Below, piece by piece: positions 41,889 through 52,025 of a stretch of DNA of 64,000 nt. The stretch is from JACJXW01 sp964418125. Its GTDB lineage: Bacteria > Bacteroidota > Bacteroidia > Chitinophagales > Saprospiraceae. The stretch covers positions 1-64,000 of the forward strand of contig CAYQKY010000005.1 of NCBI GenBank assembly GCA_964418125.1, given 5' to 3'. The translations under genes and the position numbers were made by a program. Numbering within the stretch: the stretch's first letter is position 1; each line of letters begins with the position of its first letter. The notes under the pieces are model-generated. The model worked only from the letters and a program-made list of their open reading frames with translations. It did no database searches and was not told the DNA's origin.

Positions 41889-44800
41889 ATGGCATACCGT
41901 TTTTCCGGAATCAAAGTAGCATTACTGCTCCTTTTTACTGCAGGTATTTCGGGAACCCTTCTCGCCCAGAAAGAGGTGACAGGGGTCGTAACCGACGCCA
42001 ATAGCGGCGCCCCATTGATCGGCCTTAGCATTTTTGTCAAGTCCTATCCGGAAAAAGGAACGATTACCGATGTGGACGGCGCCTACCAGCTGGAAGTGCC
42101 GGATGACGCCAGTGTGTTGATTTTCAGTTATATCGGTTATAAAGCCCAGGAAGTGGAGATCAATGGCAGGAGCATTATCAGTGTTTCCATGCAGGAGGAT
42201 GCCCAGAAACTGGACGAGGTGGTGGTGACCGCCCTGGGCATCAAGCGGCAGAAAAAGGAGGTCGGCTACTCTACGGAAAGCTTCGAAGGGGAAGAGCTTT
42301 TACTCTCCAATGCACCCAACCTGGTGAACGCTCTGAGTGGAAGGTCGGCAGGCGTGCAGGTTTCCAATACGAACGGGGTCGACGGCGGCACTACCCGCTT
42401 TGTTATCAGGGGAAATAATAACATCAACGGGAACAACCAGCCGCTCATCGTTGTGGACGGCGTGCCGCTTGAGAATGAACCGGGGCTGACCAGTATAAAG
42501 AATGGGGTGGATTGGGGCTCGGCCATCAACAACATCAACCCCAATGACATCGAGTCGGTCAATATACTGAAAGGGCCCACCGCTTCCGCCCTTTATGGTT
42601 CACGTGGTGCAAACGGCGTAGTCCTCATCAGTACGAAGCGGGGAAAGAAACGCAGCGGGATAGGTATCGATTATACCGTAATGCACAAGGTGATCGAGCC
42701 TTTCCGCTACCGCGAAGTCCAGAACATCTTCGGAGCCGGAGGGCCGGTCAACCTGCTGGAACCCTCCCTTCCGGTAAATGATGAAGGCGTTTTCATCTAT
42801 CCCCGGGAGAACCATGCCGAAGATGGCCCCCTGGGCAAAGCGACCACCGAGCTGTTCGGTTTTTATTCTACCGGCGTATCCTGGGGCCCACGTATGGAAG
42901 GGCAGATGGTGCAGTGGTGGGACGGGGAAATGCGCCCCTTCAACCCCCAGCCCGACAACCTCAGGCTGTACTTTTCCAACGGCCACACCACCACCCACAA
43001 CCTGTCATTTTCGGGGGGAGGGGAGATGGGAACCCTCCGGGTGTCCCTCACCCGCACTGATCACGACGCCATCATTCCCAACAGCAACTACAACCAGACT
43101 ACCGTCAACCTCGGGTCCGGGCTGGACATCTCTTCAAAGGTGCATGCCGATCTTTCCCTGTCCTATATCAATTACCACCGCCTGAACAGCCCAACGCTGG
43201 GCGATGACGATGAAAACTCTTTCGGAAAGGGTATCCTCTACAGCTGGCCCCGCAGCTATAAGGGGCTGGAAAAGGAGATCAACATCCTGCCCGACGGCAC
43301 GCGGAACAATTACGACTTTGAAGGGGGCTACCCATTCGACTTTTCTCCGCCTCACCTGTGGTGGAATACCTACAAAAACAACACCAACCTGGACAGGAAC
43401 AAGCTTATCGGCGCCCTCTCCCTTACTTATGATATCACCCCCTGGCTGAACGCGATGGGCCGGATGGGGACTGATTTTACTCTTACGCAGTTCGAAACCC
43501 GGAATCAACCTATCGATAACCTGGGAGTCACCAGCGGGTTTTATTCCAATGAGCTGGGAAGGGACATCGTTCGCAACAATGAATTCCTGCTCACCTTGCA
43601 TAAGGAAAGGGTTTTCCATTCCCCCGTGGGCGCGAGGTTGTCTTTCGGGGGCACCCAGTGGTCCAGAAGCCAGTACGGGCTGAAAGGCAGCACCGGCAGG
43701 TGGATCAACCCCTGGCTTTTTGCCTTGAATAACTTCGAAGACCGGCTGACCGTCCCGATCCCGAATGAATTCCGGTTCGAGAAAAAGATCAATTCCCTTT
43801 ACAGTTTCCTCAACCTGAATTACGAAAACTACCTGTACCTGGAAGTGACCGGGCGTAATGACTGGAGTTCTTCCCTGCCACCCGGCGCCAATTCCTATTT
43901 CTATCCCTCGGCATCCATGAGTTTTATCGCCAGTAATGCTTTTGATCTCAGCCGTATAGGGTGGTTGAATTTTCTAAAACTCAGGGGGGCTTATGCCCAG
44001 ACCGCCAGCGACACCGACCCCTACCAGATCGATTTCGTCTATTCAACCGGTACCTTCGGAAGCAACCAGACGGCATCTTTGCCCACCACCATTCCGCCGA
44101 TCGGGCTGAAACCGCAGCAGGCCAACTCTTATGAGGCCGGACTGAGCCTTGGCCTGCTCAACGAGCGGGTGAATATGGACTTTACCTATTACTACATCCG
44201 CTCTTTTGACCAGATCCTCGATTCGCCCCTCCCGGCATCGGCGGGCGCCAGCACCGTGAGGATCAATACGGGTATCCTTGAAAACAAAGGCTTTGAAGCT
44301 ATCGTCAACGCCATCCTGGTGGAGAAGCGGAATTTCTTCTGGGAAACCGGCTTCAACATCAGCCGCAACCGAAACTTCCTGGTTAGCCTGGGCGAGGGCG
44401 CCAAGAGCCTGGAACTGGCCAACATCTGGGAGCTCAACGGCCCTTCGATTACCGTCCAGGAAGGCGAAGGGTACGGCACCATCATCGGCTATGATTATAT
44501 TTATCACGAGGAGACGGGCCAACCCATCCTCAACGAGGAAGGAACTCATTATCTGATCACCGACAGCCGGGCGCCCATCGGTAATGCTTCACCGGACTTT
44601 ATCGGCGGCTGGACGATGCGCCTGGGCTTCAAAGGGTTGACTCTGAGTACACTGGTGGATACGAAGTGGGGAGGAGACATCTATGCCGGCTCTTATGTGA
44701 TCGGGCTGCAGACCGGCCAGAGCCCGGAAACCCTGCCGGAACGCATGGGCCAGGGCCTGCCCTATACTGATCCGGACGGAAATGTCCGAAACGTGGGCGT

Positions 44801-45170
44801 TATCCTCGATGGCGTTTACGCTGACGGCAGGCCCAATGATAAGGTGGTGCATTATTATTTCAAATACATCGGTAATACCGGCGGCTGGGGCAGGTTCAAC
44901 TCCAAACCGGGCATTATTGAAAACACGTGGGTGAAGCTGAGGGAGGTGGCCTTATCTTACCAGTTTCCAAAACAGCTGGCCCAAAAGACTAAAGTGTTTC
45001 AGGAGCTGAATATTACACTTACCGGAAGAGACCTGTTCTACCTCTACACGACTTTGCCGGATAAGGTCAACCCGGAAGGCAGCAACGGCGCGGGCAATGC
45101 GCAGGGCCTGGAGTGGGCTGCTTACCCGGGGGTGCGGAGTTTCACCCTCGGCCTGAACGCTTCTTTTTGA
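41889..45170 (+). CDS. SusC/RagA-family TonB-linked outer membrane protein
   Basis: 1093 residues. Signal peptide, then CarboxypepD_reg-like domain (about 28-110, KEVTGVVTDANSGAPLIG), the SusC box VVVTALGIKRQKKEVGYSTE, plug domain with PLIVVDGVPLENEP and GPTASALYGSRGANGVVLI (two well-known SusC motifs), and a large barrel ending SFTLGLNASF. It imports oligomeric ligands together with a SusD lid. It is the first gene of a three-gene locus with SusD and a PNGase F-like protein. A repeat block separates it from the SusD gene. Confidence 0.96.
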   Translation: MAYRFSGIKVALLLLFTAGISGTLLAQKEVTGVVTDANSGAPLIGLSIFVKSYPEKGTITDVDGAYQLEVPDDASVLIFSYIGYKAQEVEINGRSIISVSMQEDAQKLDEVVVTALGIKRQKKEVGYSTESFEGEELLLSNAPNLVNALSGRSAGVQVSNTNGVDGGTTRFVIRGNNNINGNNQPLIVVDGVPLENEPGLTSIKNGVDWGSAINNINPNDIESVNILKGPTASALYGSRGANGVVLISTKRGKKRSGIGIDYTVMHKVIEPFRYREVQNIFGAGGPVNLLEPSLPVNDEGVFIYPRENHAEDGPLGKATTELFGFYSTGVSWGPRMEGQMVQWWDGEMRPFNPQPDNLRLYFSNGHTTTHNLSFSGGGEMGTLRVSLTRTDHDAIIPNSNYNQTTVNLGSGLDISSKVHADLSLSYINYHRLNSPTLGDDDENSFGKGILYSWPRSYKGLEKEINILPDGTRNNYDFEGGYPFDFSPPHLWWNTYKNNTNLDRNKLIGALSLTYDITPWLNAMGRMGTDFTLTQFETRNQPIDNLGVTSGFYSNELGRDIVRNNEFLLTLHKERVFHSPVGARLSFGGTQWSRSQYGLKGSTGRWINPWLFALNNFEDRLTVPIPNEFRFEKKINSLYSFLNLNYENYLYLEVTGRNDWSSSLPPGANSYFYPSASMSFIASNAFDLSRIGWLNFLKLRGAYAQTASDTDPYQIDFVYSTGTFGSNQTASLPTTIPPIGLKPQQANSYEAGLSLGLLNERVNMDFTYYYIRSFDQILDSPLPASAGASTVRINTGILENKGFEAIVNAILVEKRNFFWETGFNISRNRNFLVSLGEGAKSLELANIWELNGPSITVQEGEGYGTIIGYDYIYHEETGQPILNEEGTHYLITDSRAPIGNASPDFIGGWTMRLGFKGLTLSTLVDTKWGGDIYAGSYVIGLQTGQSPETLPERMGQGLPYTDPDGNVRNVGVILDGVYADGRPNDKVVHYYFKYIGNTGGWGRFNSKPGIIENTWVKLREVALSYQFPKQLAQKTKVFQELNITLTGRDLFYLYTTLPDKVNPEGSNGAGNAQGLEWAAYPGVRSFTLGLNASF

Positions 45171-45199
45171 ACCGGAGTGAGTAAGCGGATAATCGCACC

Positions 45200-45279
45200 G
45201 TTGTCAGTTGATCGTTGTTGGTTCGGCAACCCGTAGCCTTTTCCGCAGGCAACCAACAACCAACAACAATAAACCAACC
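45200..45279. repeat. Intergenic word hairpin, GTTGTTGG/CAACCAACAAC words
   Basis: Left GTTGTCAGTTGATCGTTGTTGG; right inverted AACCAACAACCAACAACAATA and AACCAACC, across a GC-rich centre (CGGCAACCCGTAGCC...CCGCAGGC). It lies inside the apparent SusC-SusD operon, so full termination here would be unexpected. Confidence 0.8.
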
Positions 45280-45311
45280 TTGGGACATCAGTGCTTCCAA
45301 AGATTTCAGTT

Positions 45312-46901
45312 ATGAAAATGAAGAGTTTTAAAATTATACTGGCAAGCCTCATCTTTCTCACGATCTCCTGTGACAAGGATTTTGAGGAGATCAATAAAAA
45401 CCCGTTTTCTCCCACTCAGGCGGATATCGGGCCTTTGTTCAATACCGTCGTCGCTTCCCTTCGCCTGGGCTGGAACGAGCAGTTTTATGTACACAACGAA
45501 ACTTTATATGGCATCACTCAGCTGGCCGCCAAGACCGGTGTGGGTTTCGACAACATCAATATTGGTATAGAGGAGATCTGGAGAGATTATTACCGGGGGC
45601 TGGCGCATATCCGGGAACTGGAAAGGCGCTTTGATGCGATGGAGGTAGAAGAAGAGGCTCTGATTAACGTCAGAGCTCAATTAAAAGTCCTGTTGGCCTA
45701 TAAAACATTCCGAGTGACGGACCTTTTCGGGGATGTTCCTTTTTTCGATGCCGGGAAGGGTTTCGAAAGCCTGGATTTCTCCCGCCCCAAATTTGATTCC
45801 CAGGAAGAGGTATATAAATTCCTCCTGGAAGAACTCCGCTGGGTGGAAGAGAACATCAACGCCGCTCCCGACCCACGGACGGCCAGCGGAGAAAAATATG
45901 TGTCTTTCGGCGATTTCGACAACCTGTTTAACGGTGACCTCTGGGTATGGAGGAAGTTCGCCAATTCCCTGCGCCTGCGCCACGCCATGCGGATGGTGGA
46001 AAAAGACCCCGGTTATGCTGCGCCGATCATTAAGAATATCATCGAGAACGATTTGCCCCTTATCGAGTCGGGGGAAGAAGTCGGTATGCACCCCGGGAGG
46101 CAGGACTGGAGAAATGATGGGGTCAACTGGTCATTCCGTGAGCACAACAAGCTGCGCATGGGTACTACCATCTGGAATTACTTATCCGAAAATGACAATA
46201 CGGATGGCAGCGGCATTTACGACCCCCGGGCTAATATTTTCTTTGAAACCAACAATGCGAATCAATGGGCGCCCTTCCCTCAGATCCCTGATGCCGATAC
46301 GCCTCCCGCCGGCGGTATCCCTTATGGAGAGCACCGCGACAATAATTACGGCATAAAAGGGAATGCCAACATTTATTCTCCTTTCAATTATTACCTCATC
46401 CGGGATAATGTAGATATTCCCGAGATCATTCTTACGGCAGCCGAAATGGGCTTTATCAAAGCCGAAGCCTATTTTCGGGGTTTGGGAGTGGCCATGGATG
46501 AAGGGGAGGCAGAAGCGGAATATACTGTAGCGTTGGTAAACTCTATTAAATTCTGGCAGCGTTTAGCTGCCGGTTCGGAAATGTGGGCCAATGCACCGCC
46601 TGCTCTTTCGGAAAACGAAATATTTGCCCTACTTAACCATCCCCGGCTCAGCATTTTCTCCAGCGAAAACAAGCTGGAGCTGATCTACGCCCAACGGTGG
46701 CTGGATGCCTTCCGCCAACCCTGGGAAGCTTTTGCGCTCAGCCGCCGGGTGGGAGCTACTCCCCGGGAAGGAAATATGCCGGAATATTACCGCCTTCCTT
46801 ATCCGCCTTCCGAAGCGGAGAACAATCCTGACAACTGGGCGGAACAAGTGGCCAGAATGGGGGAGGATTCGGAACGGGTGAAGGTGTGGTGGATGAATTG
46901 A
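45312..46901 (+). CDS. SusD/RagB-family outer membrane lipoprotein
   Basis: About 529 residues from the ATG at 45312. Lipoprotein signal with LIFLTISCDKDFEEINKNPF (lipidated Cys near residue 20), then a SusD-like helical (TPR) core: RAQLKVLLAYKTFRVTDLFG and the C-terminal LELIYAQRWLDAFRQPWEAF, typical of the SusD-like_2 group. It caps SusC and holds the ligand at the cell surface. It begins 142 nt after susC, with the repeat block between. The 46931 gene follows 29 nt after its stop. Confidence 0.95.
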   Translation: MKMKSFKIILASLIFLTISCDKDFEEINKNPFSPTQADIGPLFNTVVASLRLGWNEQFYVHNETLYGITQLAAKTGVGFDNINIGIEEIWRDYYRGLAHIRELERRFDAMEVEEEALINVRAQLKVLLAYKTFRVTDLFGDVPFFDAGKGFESLDFSRPKFDSQEEVYKFLLEELRWVEENINAAPDPRTASGEKYVSFGDFDNLFNGDLWVWRKFANSLRLRHAMRMVEKDPGYAAPIIKNIIENDLPLIESGEEVGMHPGRQDWRNDGVNWSFREHNKLRMGTTIWNYLSENDNTDGSGIYDPRANIFFETNNANQWAPFPQIPDADTPPAGGIPYGEHRDNNYGIKGNANIYSPFNYYLIRDNVDIPEIILTAAEMGFIKAEAYFRGLGVAMDEGEAEAEYTVALVNSIKFWQRLAAGSEMWANAPPALSENEIFALLNHPRLSIFSSENKLELIYAQRWLDAFRQPWEAFALSRRVGATPREGNMPEYYRLPYPPSEAENNPDNWAEQVARMGEDSERVKVWWMN

Positions 46902-46930
46902 CCTAAATAAATAATTGAAAATCAGGAACT

Positions 46931-49456
46931 ATGAAAAATATCTACTTCAGATTCGCTTCTTTAGCTTTTCTGCTGGCTTTGGGCACCGTTTCCGTGGATG
47001 GCCAGTCGAATCAGTACCTCCACTTCGACCGGGTGGACGATTACGTAGAAGTGCCCGGCGCTTCTCAGTACATTCAGAATTCAGATCAGTTCTCCATGGC
47101 CGGCTGGTTTTATACCGACGAGCTGGCATACGGGCAGGGCATGATGGGAATCCGCGGCGGCGGCAGCGGCGAAGGCGGCTTTTACCTCATTCAACTCAAT
47201 AACGGTATCATTGAGTCCCGCCTGATCACGACCGCCGGATTCCACGAATTCGTGGCGCCGGCCTTCAGTATCGTTCCACAGGTTTGGCAACATATTGCCT
47301 GGGTGTATAACGGCAGCAAGGTAGAGCTGTTTATAGACGGCAACCCGGTGGGCAGTGTCGTGGCTTCGGGGACTTTTCCGGCCAGCAATAAGCCTTTCGC
47401 CATTGGAAAAAGTATTCAGGGCGGTTTCAACTTTGTGTTCGGAGGGCGCGTCGATGAAGTCAGCCTGTGGAGCAAAGCACTTACCCAGCAGGAGATACAG
47501 GACATGATGGATAATGAGCTGGGCGGCGATGAACAGAACCTGGAATTGTATTACAAGTTCAACCAGGGGGTGCCCGGAGAAGACAATACGGCTATCACCA
47601 AACTCGTATCGGAAGTGGGGAGCGGAAGCCGTGACGGCGACCTCATTAATTTTGCACTCACCGGCAATACCTCTAATTTTGGCGGAACCTTTGACCCTGG
47701 TTTCCAGGCTATTACCTTTCCACAGATCCCGAACAAACTGACTACTGACGGGCCGTTCCAACTCGAGGCTTCGGCCAGCTCCGGCCTGCCGGTGAGCTAT
47801 GAGGTGGTTTCCGGCCCGGCTACCGTAGACGGGGACATCGTCACCCTCACCGGAGAGGCGGGTGAAGTCCAGGTCAAGGCCAGCCAGGAAGGGGATGATA
47901 CTTATGACCCCGCCGCCGGCCTGATCAATACCTTCCAGGTGCTTGACCCGGAAACCTTCGTGCCGGTTATCGACGCCCGCAGCCCTCTGGCGGGTGATGT
48001 GTATGTTCCGGCACTGAAGCCGATCCAGTTGGCCGTCATTACTTCTATTGATTATCCGGAACTGTTTTCTGTCACCGATGTCAAAATTGAAATAGGAGGA
48101 GAGCAAATTTCCCTTACCAATTGGGGTAATGATCATTACACGGCATGGTGGATGCCCCCGGGATACGGGAGTTACACCATGAATATCGTTTCCACCAATA
48201 ACTACGGCGCCAGCGCTACCCAGCCGGTCACGTTCAATGTGGTGGAACAGGCCACGAGCCTGGAAGTGACGGCTACCAATGAAGTATGGGTGTATTCCGA
48301 CGTTCCTTCCCAAATGGTGGAAGCGGAATTGCCAAGCTATCTCGGGGCTTTTGATAATATTACCGCTGTCTTGTCCATTGATTGCCCCGACGGAGGCTGC
48401 GATCCCTGGGACAGGATATCCTCCATCGATGCCAAAGGACATAACGGAGAGTGGTATGAGATCATTCGCTACATCACTCCCTATGGAGTGGCCTGCGGCC
48501 ATACGGTAGATTTGACGGACTTTATGTCCATCTTACAAGGCAAGATCGCTTTTCGGGTCAACCTGGGGACTCAGGGCAACGGCTTTTTGTATACCCTCTC
48601 CCTGAGCTACCAGGAAGGGCAGGAGGAACACCCTTATAGCCATATCCAGAACTTATGGCGGGATAATTATCCTTTCGGAGACCCTGCCAACCTTCAGCCC
48701 TGCGAAGTGATAGATGCTTCTTTCCCGGAGCACACCCAGGCCGCCAAGATCAAGCTGGTGGCTACCGGACATGGCTGGGGAGACAACAATACTGGCAATG
48801 CGGCGGAATTTCACGAAGACATTCATCACATCTGGGTGAACGGGGAACAAACCTTTGAGCACCACAACTGGAACGACTGTAATCCCAACCCGGATGGCTG
48901 CCAGCCACAAAACGGAACCTGGTTCTATAACCGGGCCGGCTGGTGCCCCGGAACCATAGCTCCCTGGTTCGATTTTGATATGTCCGGCTTCCTCGGCCAG
49001 GGGCCTCTGGAGTTGCAGTATATTTTTGATGAGGATTATGTGGACAATTGCCATGCCAACAACCCCAACTGCGTGAGCGGCGTCACTTGCCCGGATTGCA
49101 ATGACGGCTTTAACCCCGTCCTGCTTACGGCATCGTATCTTATTTCAAGAGGCGATCAACCGCTTGACGGTGCTGTAGTAACAGATATTGAAGAGCCGCT
49201 GGTACAACAGGAGGCTTTGTTCCGGTTGTATCCCAACCCCTCTTCCGGTAAGGTAAACCTGGAATTGAAAAAGACGGTGAGCCGCCTGGAAGTACGGGTA
49301 TTTAACGGATTGGGGCAACTGGCTTACCGCTTCGGTGAGAAGGAGCGCCCGGCTGCCAGTCATATCTTACAGCTGGAAAATCAGCCCAGAGGGATCTACG
49401 TGATAGAAGTGATAACGGACAAGGGAAGTGGAAAGGAGAAAGTGGTGATCGAGTAA
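46931..49456 (+). CDS. Secreted LamG / PNGase F-like protein with T9SS sorting domain
   Basis: 841 residues. Signal peptide, LamG/concanavalin-like domain (about 25-200, YLHFDRVDDYVEVPGASQYI), a MBG/Ig-like stretch (about 265-440), a PNGase F-like region (about 450-720) and a type-A T9SS tail (about 760-841, RLYPNPSSGKVNLELKK). From memory of Elizabethkingia PNGase F, CDEWDRY matches CDPWDRI (Asp494, equivalent to Asp60), CAEWC matches AAEF (Glu626, equivalent to Glu206) and NRAGWCPG is almost the same as DRAGWCPG. The third acid Glu118 aligns with Asn544. It probably releases or binds N-glycans outside the cell. Confidence 0.85.
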   Translation: MKNIYFRFASLAFLLALGTVSVDGQSNQYLHFDRVDDYVEVPGASQYIQNSDQFSMAGWFYTDELAYGQGMMGIRGGGSGEGGFYLIQLNNGIIESRLITTAGFHEFVAPAFSIVPQVWQHIAWVYNGSKVELFIDGNPVGSVVASGTFPASNKPFAIGKSIQGGFNFVFGGRVDEVSLWSKALTQQEIQDMMDNELGGDEQNLELYYKFNQGVPGEDNTAITKLVSEVGSGSRDGDLINFALTGNTSNFGGTFDPGFQAITFPQIPNKLTTDGPFQLEASASSGLPVSYEVVSGPATVDGDIVTLTGEAGEVQVKASQEGDDTYDPAAGLINTFQVLDPETFVPVIDARSPLAGDVYVPALKPIQLAVITSIDYPELFSVTDVKIEIGGEQISLTNWGNDHYTAWWMPPGYGSYTMNIVSTNNYGASATQPVTFNVVEQATSLEVTATNEVWVYSDVPSQMVEAELPSYLGAFDNITAVLSIDCPDGGCDPWDRISSIDAKGHNGEWYEIIRYITPYGVACGHTVDLTDFMSILQGKIAFRVNLGTQGNGFLYTLSLSYQEGQEEHPYSHIQNLWRDNYPFGDPANLQPCEVIDASFPEHTQAAKIKLVATGHGWGDNNTGNAAEFHEDIHHIWVNGEQTFEHHNWNDCNPNPDGCQPQNGTWFYNRAGWCPGTIAPWFDFDMSGFLGQGPLELQYIFDEDYVDNCHANNPNCVSGVTCPDCNDGFNPVLLTASYLISRGDQPLDGAVVTDIEEPLVQQEALFRLYPNPSSGKVNLELKKTVSRLEVRVFNGLGQLAYRFGEKERPAASHILQLENQPRGIYVIEVITDKGSGKEKVVIE

Positions 49457-49469
49457 GATGGATACGCTG

Positions 49470-49547
49470 ATTTCGGCAGTTCGGTATTCGGTTTTCGCAG
49501 TTCGCGCCTGATGGGCGATACGCGAATACCGAACACCGAACACCGGC
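49470..49547. repeat. Intergenic word hairpin, GTTCGGTATTCGG words
   Basis: Left CAGTTCGGTATTCGGTTTTC and CAGTTCGCG; right inverted CGCGAATACCGAACACCGAA and CACCGG. It separates the convergent PNGase-like and cystathionine beta-synthase genes. A single related arm with AACCGAATACCGAAC occurs at 24540-24555. Confidence 0.85.
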
Positions 49548-49557
49548 CAAAAGAGAG

Positions 49558-50919
49558 CTATACCGCCCGGATTATATCATACTTCGTCAGGATGTGCAGG
49601 GTGCCCGCCTTGTCTTTCGCCATTACGGCGGGGATGGTGCGGCTGACGTATTGGCTCAGCTTGCTGAAAGGCAGGTCTACCGGCACTACCGGGAATGGTT
49701 CGCCCATGATGTCTCCAACCTTGTTTTCGGAATTGTCAAAAGGGTTTTCCAGCAGGTAGGACAATACCGCTGTTTCGGTGATGGAGCCTACCATTTTTTC
49801 GCCTTCCATGACGGGCATTTGTGAAATGTCGTGTTCTTTCATGATCCTGAAGGCCTGCCGGACGGTGTCTCCGGTATCCACCGAAATAAACTGATGGTTC
49901 CCCTTCTTCATGGCCAGGATATCCTTCACGCTCAGCTCGCGCTCGAGGAAACCGCGTTCCCGCATCCAGTCGTCGTTGTAGATCTTCCCGACGTAGCGGC
50001 TCCCGTGGTCGTGAATAACCAGAACCACGATGTCGTCTTTGGTAAGCCTGTCTTTGAGCTGCAGCAACCCGGCCACGGCAGAACCGGCGGAATAGCCCAT
50101 CAGCAGGCCCTCTTCCCGGGCCAGGCGCCGCGCCATCAGGGCGCCGTCCTTGTCCGTGACCTTTTCGAAGTAGTCTATCACGCTGAAGTCGACGTTCTTG
50201 GGCAGTATATCTTCACCGATACCTTCCGTGATATAAGGGTAGATCTCGCTGGTGTCGAACTCGCCGGTTTCGTGGTATTTCTTGAATACAGACCCGTAGG
50301 TATCTATGCCCCACACTTTTATGTTGGGGTTGTTCTCTTTGAGGTATTTGCCTGTGCCGGAGATGGTGCCTCCGGTGCCCACCCCGACAACCAGGTGGGT
50401 GACCTTCCCGTCCGTCTGGTTCCAGATCTCCGGGCCGGTGGTTTCGTAATGGGCCTGTTTGTTGGAAAGGTTGTCGTACTGGTTGCACCAATAGGAGTTG
50501 GGGATCTCTTTACTCAGGCGGCTTGCCACCGAGTAATAGGAGCGGGGATCTTCCGGCTCGACATTAGTCGGGCAGACGATTACCTCGGCGCCGACCGCCT
50601 TTAACATGTCTATCTTCTCTTTCGATTGTTTGTCACTGGTAGTGAAAATGCACTTATAGCCTTTAACGGCCGCTGCCAGGGCCAATCCCATACCGGTATT
50701 TCCGGATGTGCATTCGATGATGGTGCCTCCGGGCTGTATGTCACCTCTCTTTTCGGCATCCTCCAGCATCTTGACCGCCATACGGTCTTTGATGGAGTGG
50801 CCCGGGTTAAATGTTTCCACCTTCATCAGCACCAGCGCAGGGATCTCCGCCGTCACTTTGTTGAGCTTTACCAATGGCGTATTGCCGATGGTTTCGAGTA
50901 TATTATCCTTATAGTTCAT
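49558..50919 (-). CDS. Cystathionine beta-synthase-type PLP enzyme with CBS domains
   Basis: 453 residues. The catalytic core is fold type II (NPGHSIKDRMAVKM with the PLP lysine, ECTSGNTGMGLALAAAVKG, VVGVGTGGTISGTG), with a C-terminal pair of CBS modules (about 330-453, ISVDTGDTVRQAFRIMKEHD). Makes cystathionine from serine and homocysteine, or acts as cysteine synthase. No N-terminal heme region is seen. It is separated from the LysM gene by a repeat block. Confidence 0.92.
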   Translation of the reverse strand: MNYKDNILETIGNTPLVKLNKVTAEIPALVLMKVETFNPGHSIKDRMAVKMLEDAEKRGDIQPGGTIIECTSGNTGMGLALAAAVKGYKCIFTTSDKQSKEKIDMLKAVGAEVIVCPTNVEPEDPRSYYSVASRLSKEIPNSYWCNQYDNLSNKQAHYETTGPEIWNQTDGKVTHLVVGVGTGGTISGTGKYLKENNPNIKVWGIDTYGSVFKKYHETGEFDTSEIYPYITEGIGEDILPKNVDFSVIDYFEKVTDKDGALMARRLAREEGLLMGYSAGSAVAGLLQLKDRLTKDDIVVLVIHDHGSRYVGKIYNDDWMRERGFLERELSVKDILAMKKGNHQFISVDTGDTVRQAFRIMKEHDISQMPVMEGEKMVGSITETAVLSYLLENPFDNSENKVGDIMGEPFPVVPVDLPFSKLSQYVSRTIPAVMAKDKAGTLHILTKYDIIRAV

Positions 50920-50929
50920 ATTCTTCGGG

Positions 50930-51057
50930 TTTGATTGGTTGAGTTGATTGGTGATTGGTTGATTGAGTTGATTTGGCCGCAGCGTTCAACATACGTTGCA
51001 ACCGGGAGCAGAGCGCACAAATCACAGCCTAATCCACAAAACCAACCTAATCAACTA
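50930..51057. repeat. Intergenic word hairpin, GATTGGTTGAGTTG words
   Basis: Left TTGATTGGTTGAGTTGATTG then GTGATTGGTTGATTGAGTTG; right inverted CCTAATCCACAAAACCAACC and TAATCAAC. A short CAACATACGTTG palindrome lies in the centre. It is in the spacer between the two minus-strand genes. Confidence 0.8.
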
Positions 51058-51084
51058 AGAAACCGCAAAGGTATTCAAATTGTA

Positions 51085-51939
51085 TTAACGATAATATTTC
51101 ACCTTTACGAAAAAACGGGCGTCGATGGCCCCCAGCAGTTTGGCGGCCAGGGGAGACAGGATAACCACCACATCGTCCCGGTAGGCCGAATCCGGAATCT
51201 TGCCTATGACCTTTACGTAAACAATGCGGTTGTTCATCGGGTTTAACACTTCGATGATGGCATTCCTGGGGGCGTAGCGGTGGAGCGCGTAGAGGTCGGA
51301 ATCTTCCTTGCTGTCCTTCTGCCAGAAGGCGACACCCTGGCTGTCGTATTGCCGTTTTCCCGCAGCTTCAAACTGGTAGATCTTTTTCAGGGCGGCGTTG
51401 CGGCGGGCCAGAGGGCCGCCGGCATGCTGGCGGAGGGTATCGGGGATGCCGAATACGCTGATCCATCCGACGTGCAGTTGCTGCCCCTCTTTCAGGGTGT
51501 GGCCTGCCATGTTGTTGCGGGCCATGAGCAGTTCCATCGGCATGCGAAAATAGGATTTGGCAATGCGATACATGGTGTCGCCCTTTTTGACCACATAGAA
51601 TACCGGTACATTTTCGCTGGGCTGGAAGCCGGATTCCATGTATCGCTTGATGGCTGCGTTGGGGATGGGCACGCGGATGGGCATACCTATTTTCACCGGC
51701 TGGTCTTTCAGCCCCGGGTTGAAATAATACAGCTCCTCGACGGACAGCCCGTAAAACCGGGCCAGGGAATAGAGGGTCTGTTTGGGGGCTATGATGTGGT
51801 CGAAGTACTTCTCCTCAAAAGGGCCGATGCTCAGAAATATAGTATCTTTGGCAGTCAGGTAATTCAGGCTGTCACCGGTTGCCGCCAGTTTATCCGGAAG
51901 TGATAAAAGGAGGAGCGCCAAGAACAACAATTTTCTCAT
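51085..51939 (-). CDS. LysM-domain exported protein
   Basis: 284 residues with a signal peptide (MRKLLFLALLLLSLPDKLAA). Two LysM modules: about 48-95 (IAPKQTLYSLARFYGLSVEE) and about 120-165 (YVVKKGDTMYRIAKSYFRMP). They bind peptidoglycan or chitin-like glycans. The C-terminal half (about 215-284, IEVLNPMNNRIVYVKVIGK) looks like a double-psi barrel, RlpA-like, domain. Its role is probably cell-wall remodelling or tethering. It is divergent from kdsB. Confidence 0.86.
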   Translation of the reverse strand: MRKLLFLALLLLSLPDKLAATGDSLNYLTAKDTIFLSIGPFEEKYFDHIIAPKQTLYSLARFYGLSVEELYYFNPGLKDQPVKIGMPIRVPIPNAAIKRYMESGFQPSENVPVFYVVKKGDTMYRIAKSYFRMPMELLMARNNMAGHTLKEGQQLHVGWISVFGIPDTLRQHAGGPLARRNAALKKIYQFEAAGKRQYDSQGVAFWQKDSKEDSDLYALHRYAPRNAIIEVLNPMNNRIVYVKVIGKIPDSAYRDDVVVILSPLAAKLLGAIDARFFVKVKYYR

Positions 51940-52025
51940 AGTGTTTCAAACTTGTTTGGAATAACATGGCATATGCCGCAGCGTGCGCCACGGCATTGTT
52001 TCGATCACTGTACAGGTACAAATAT

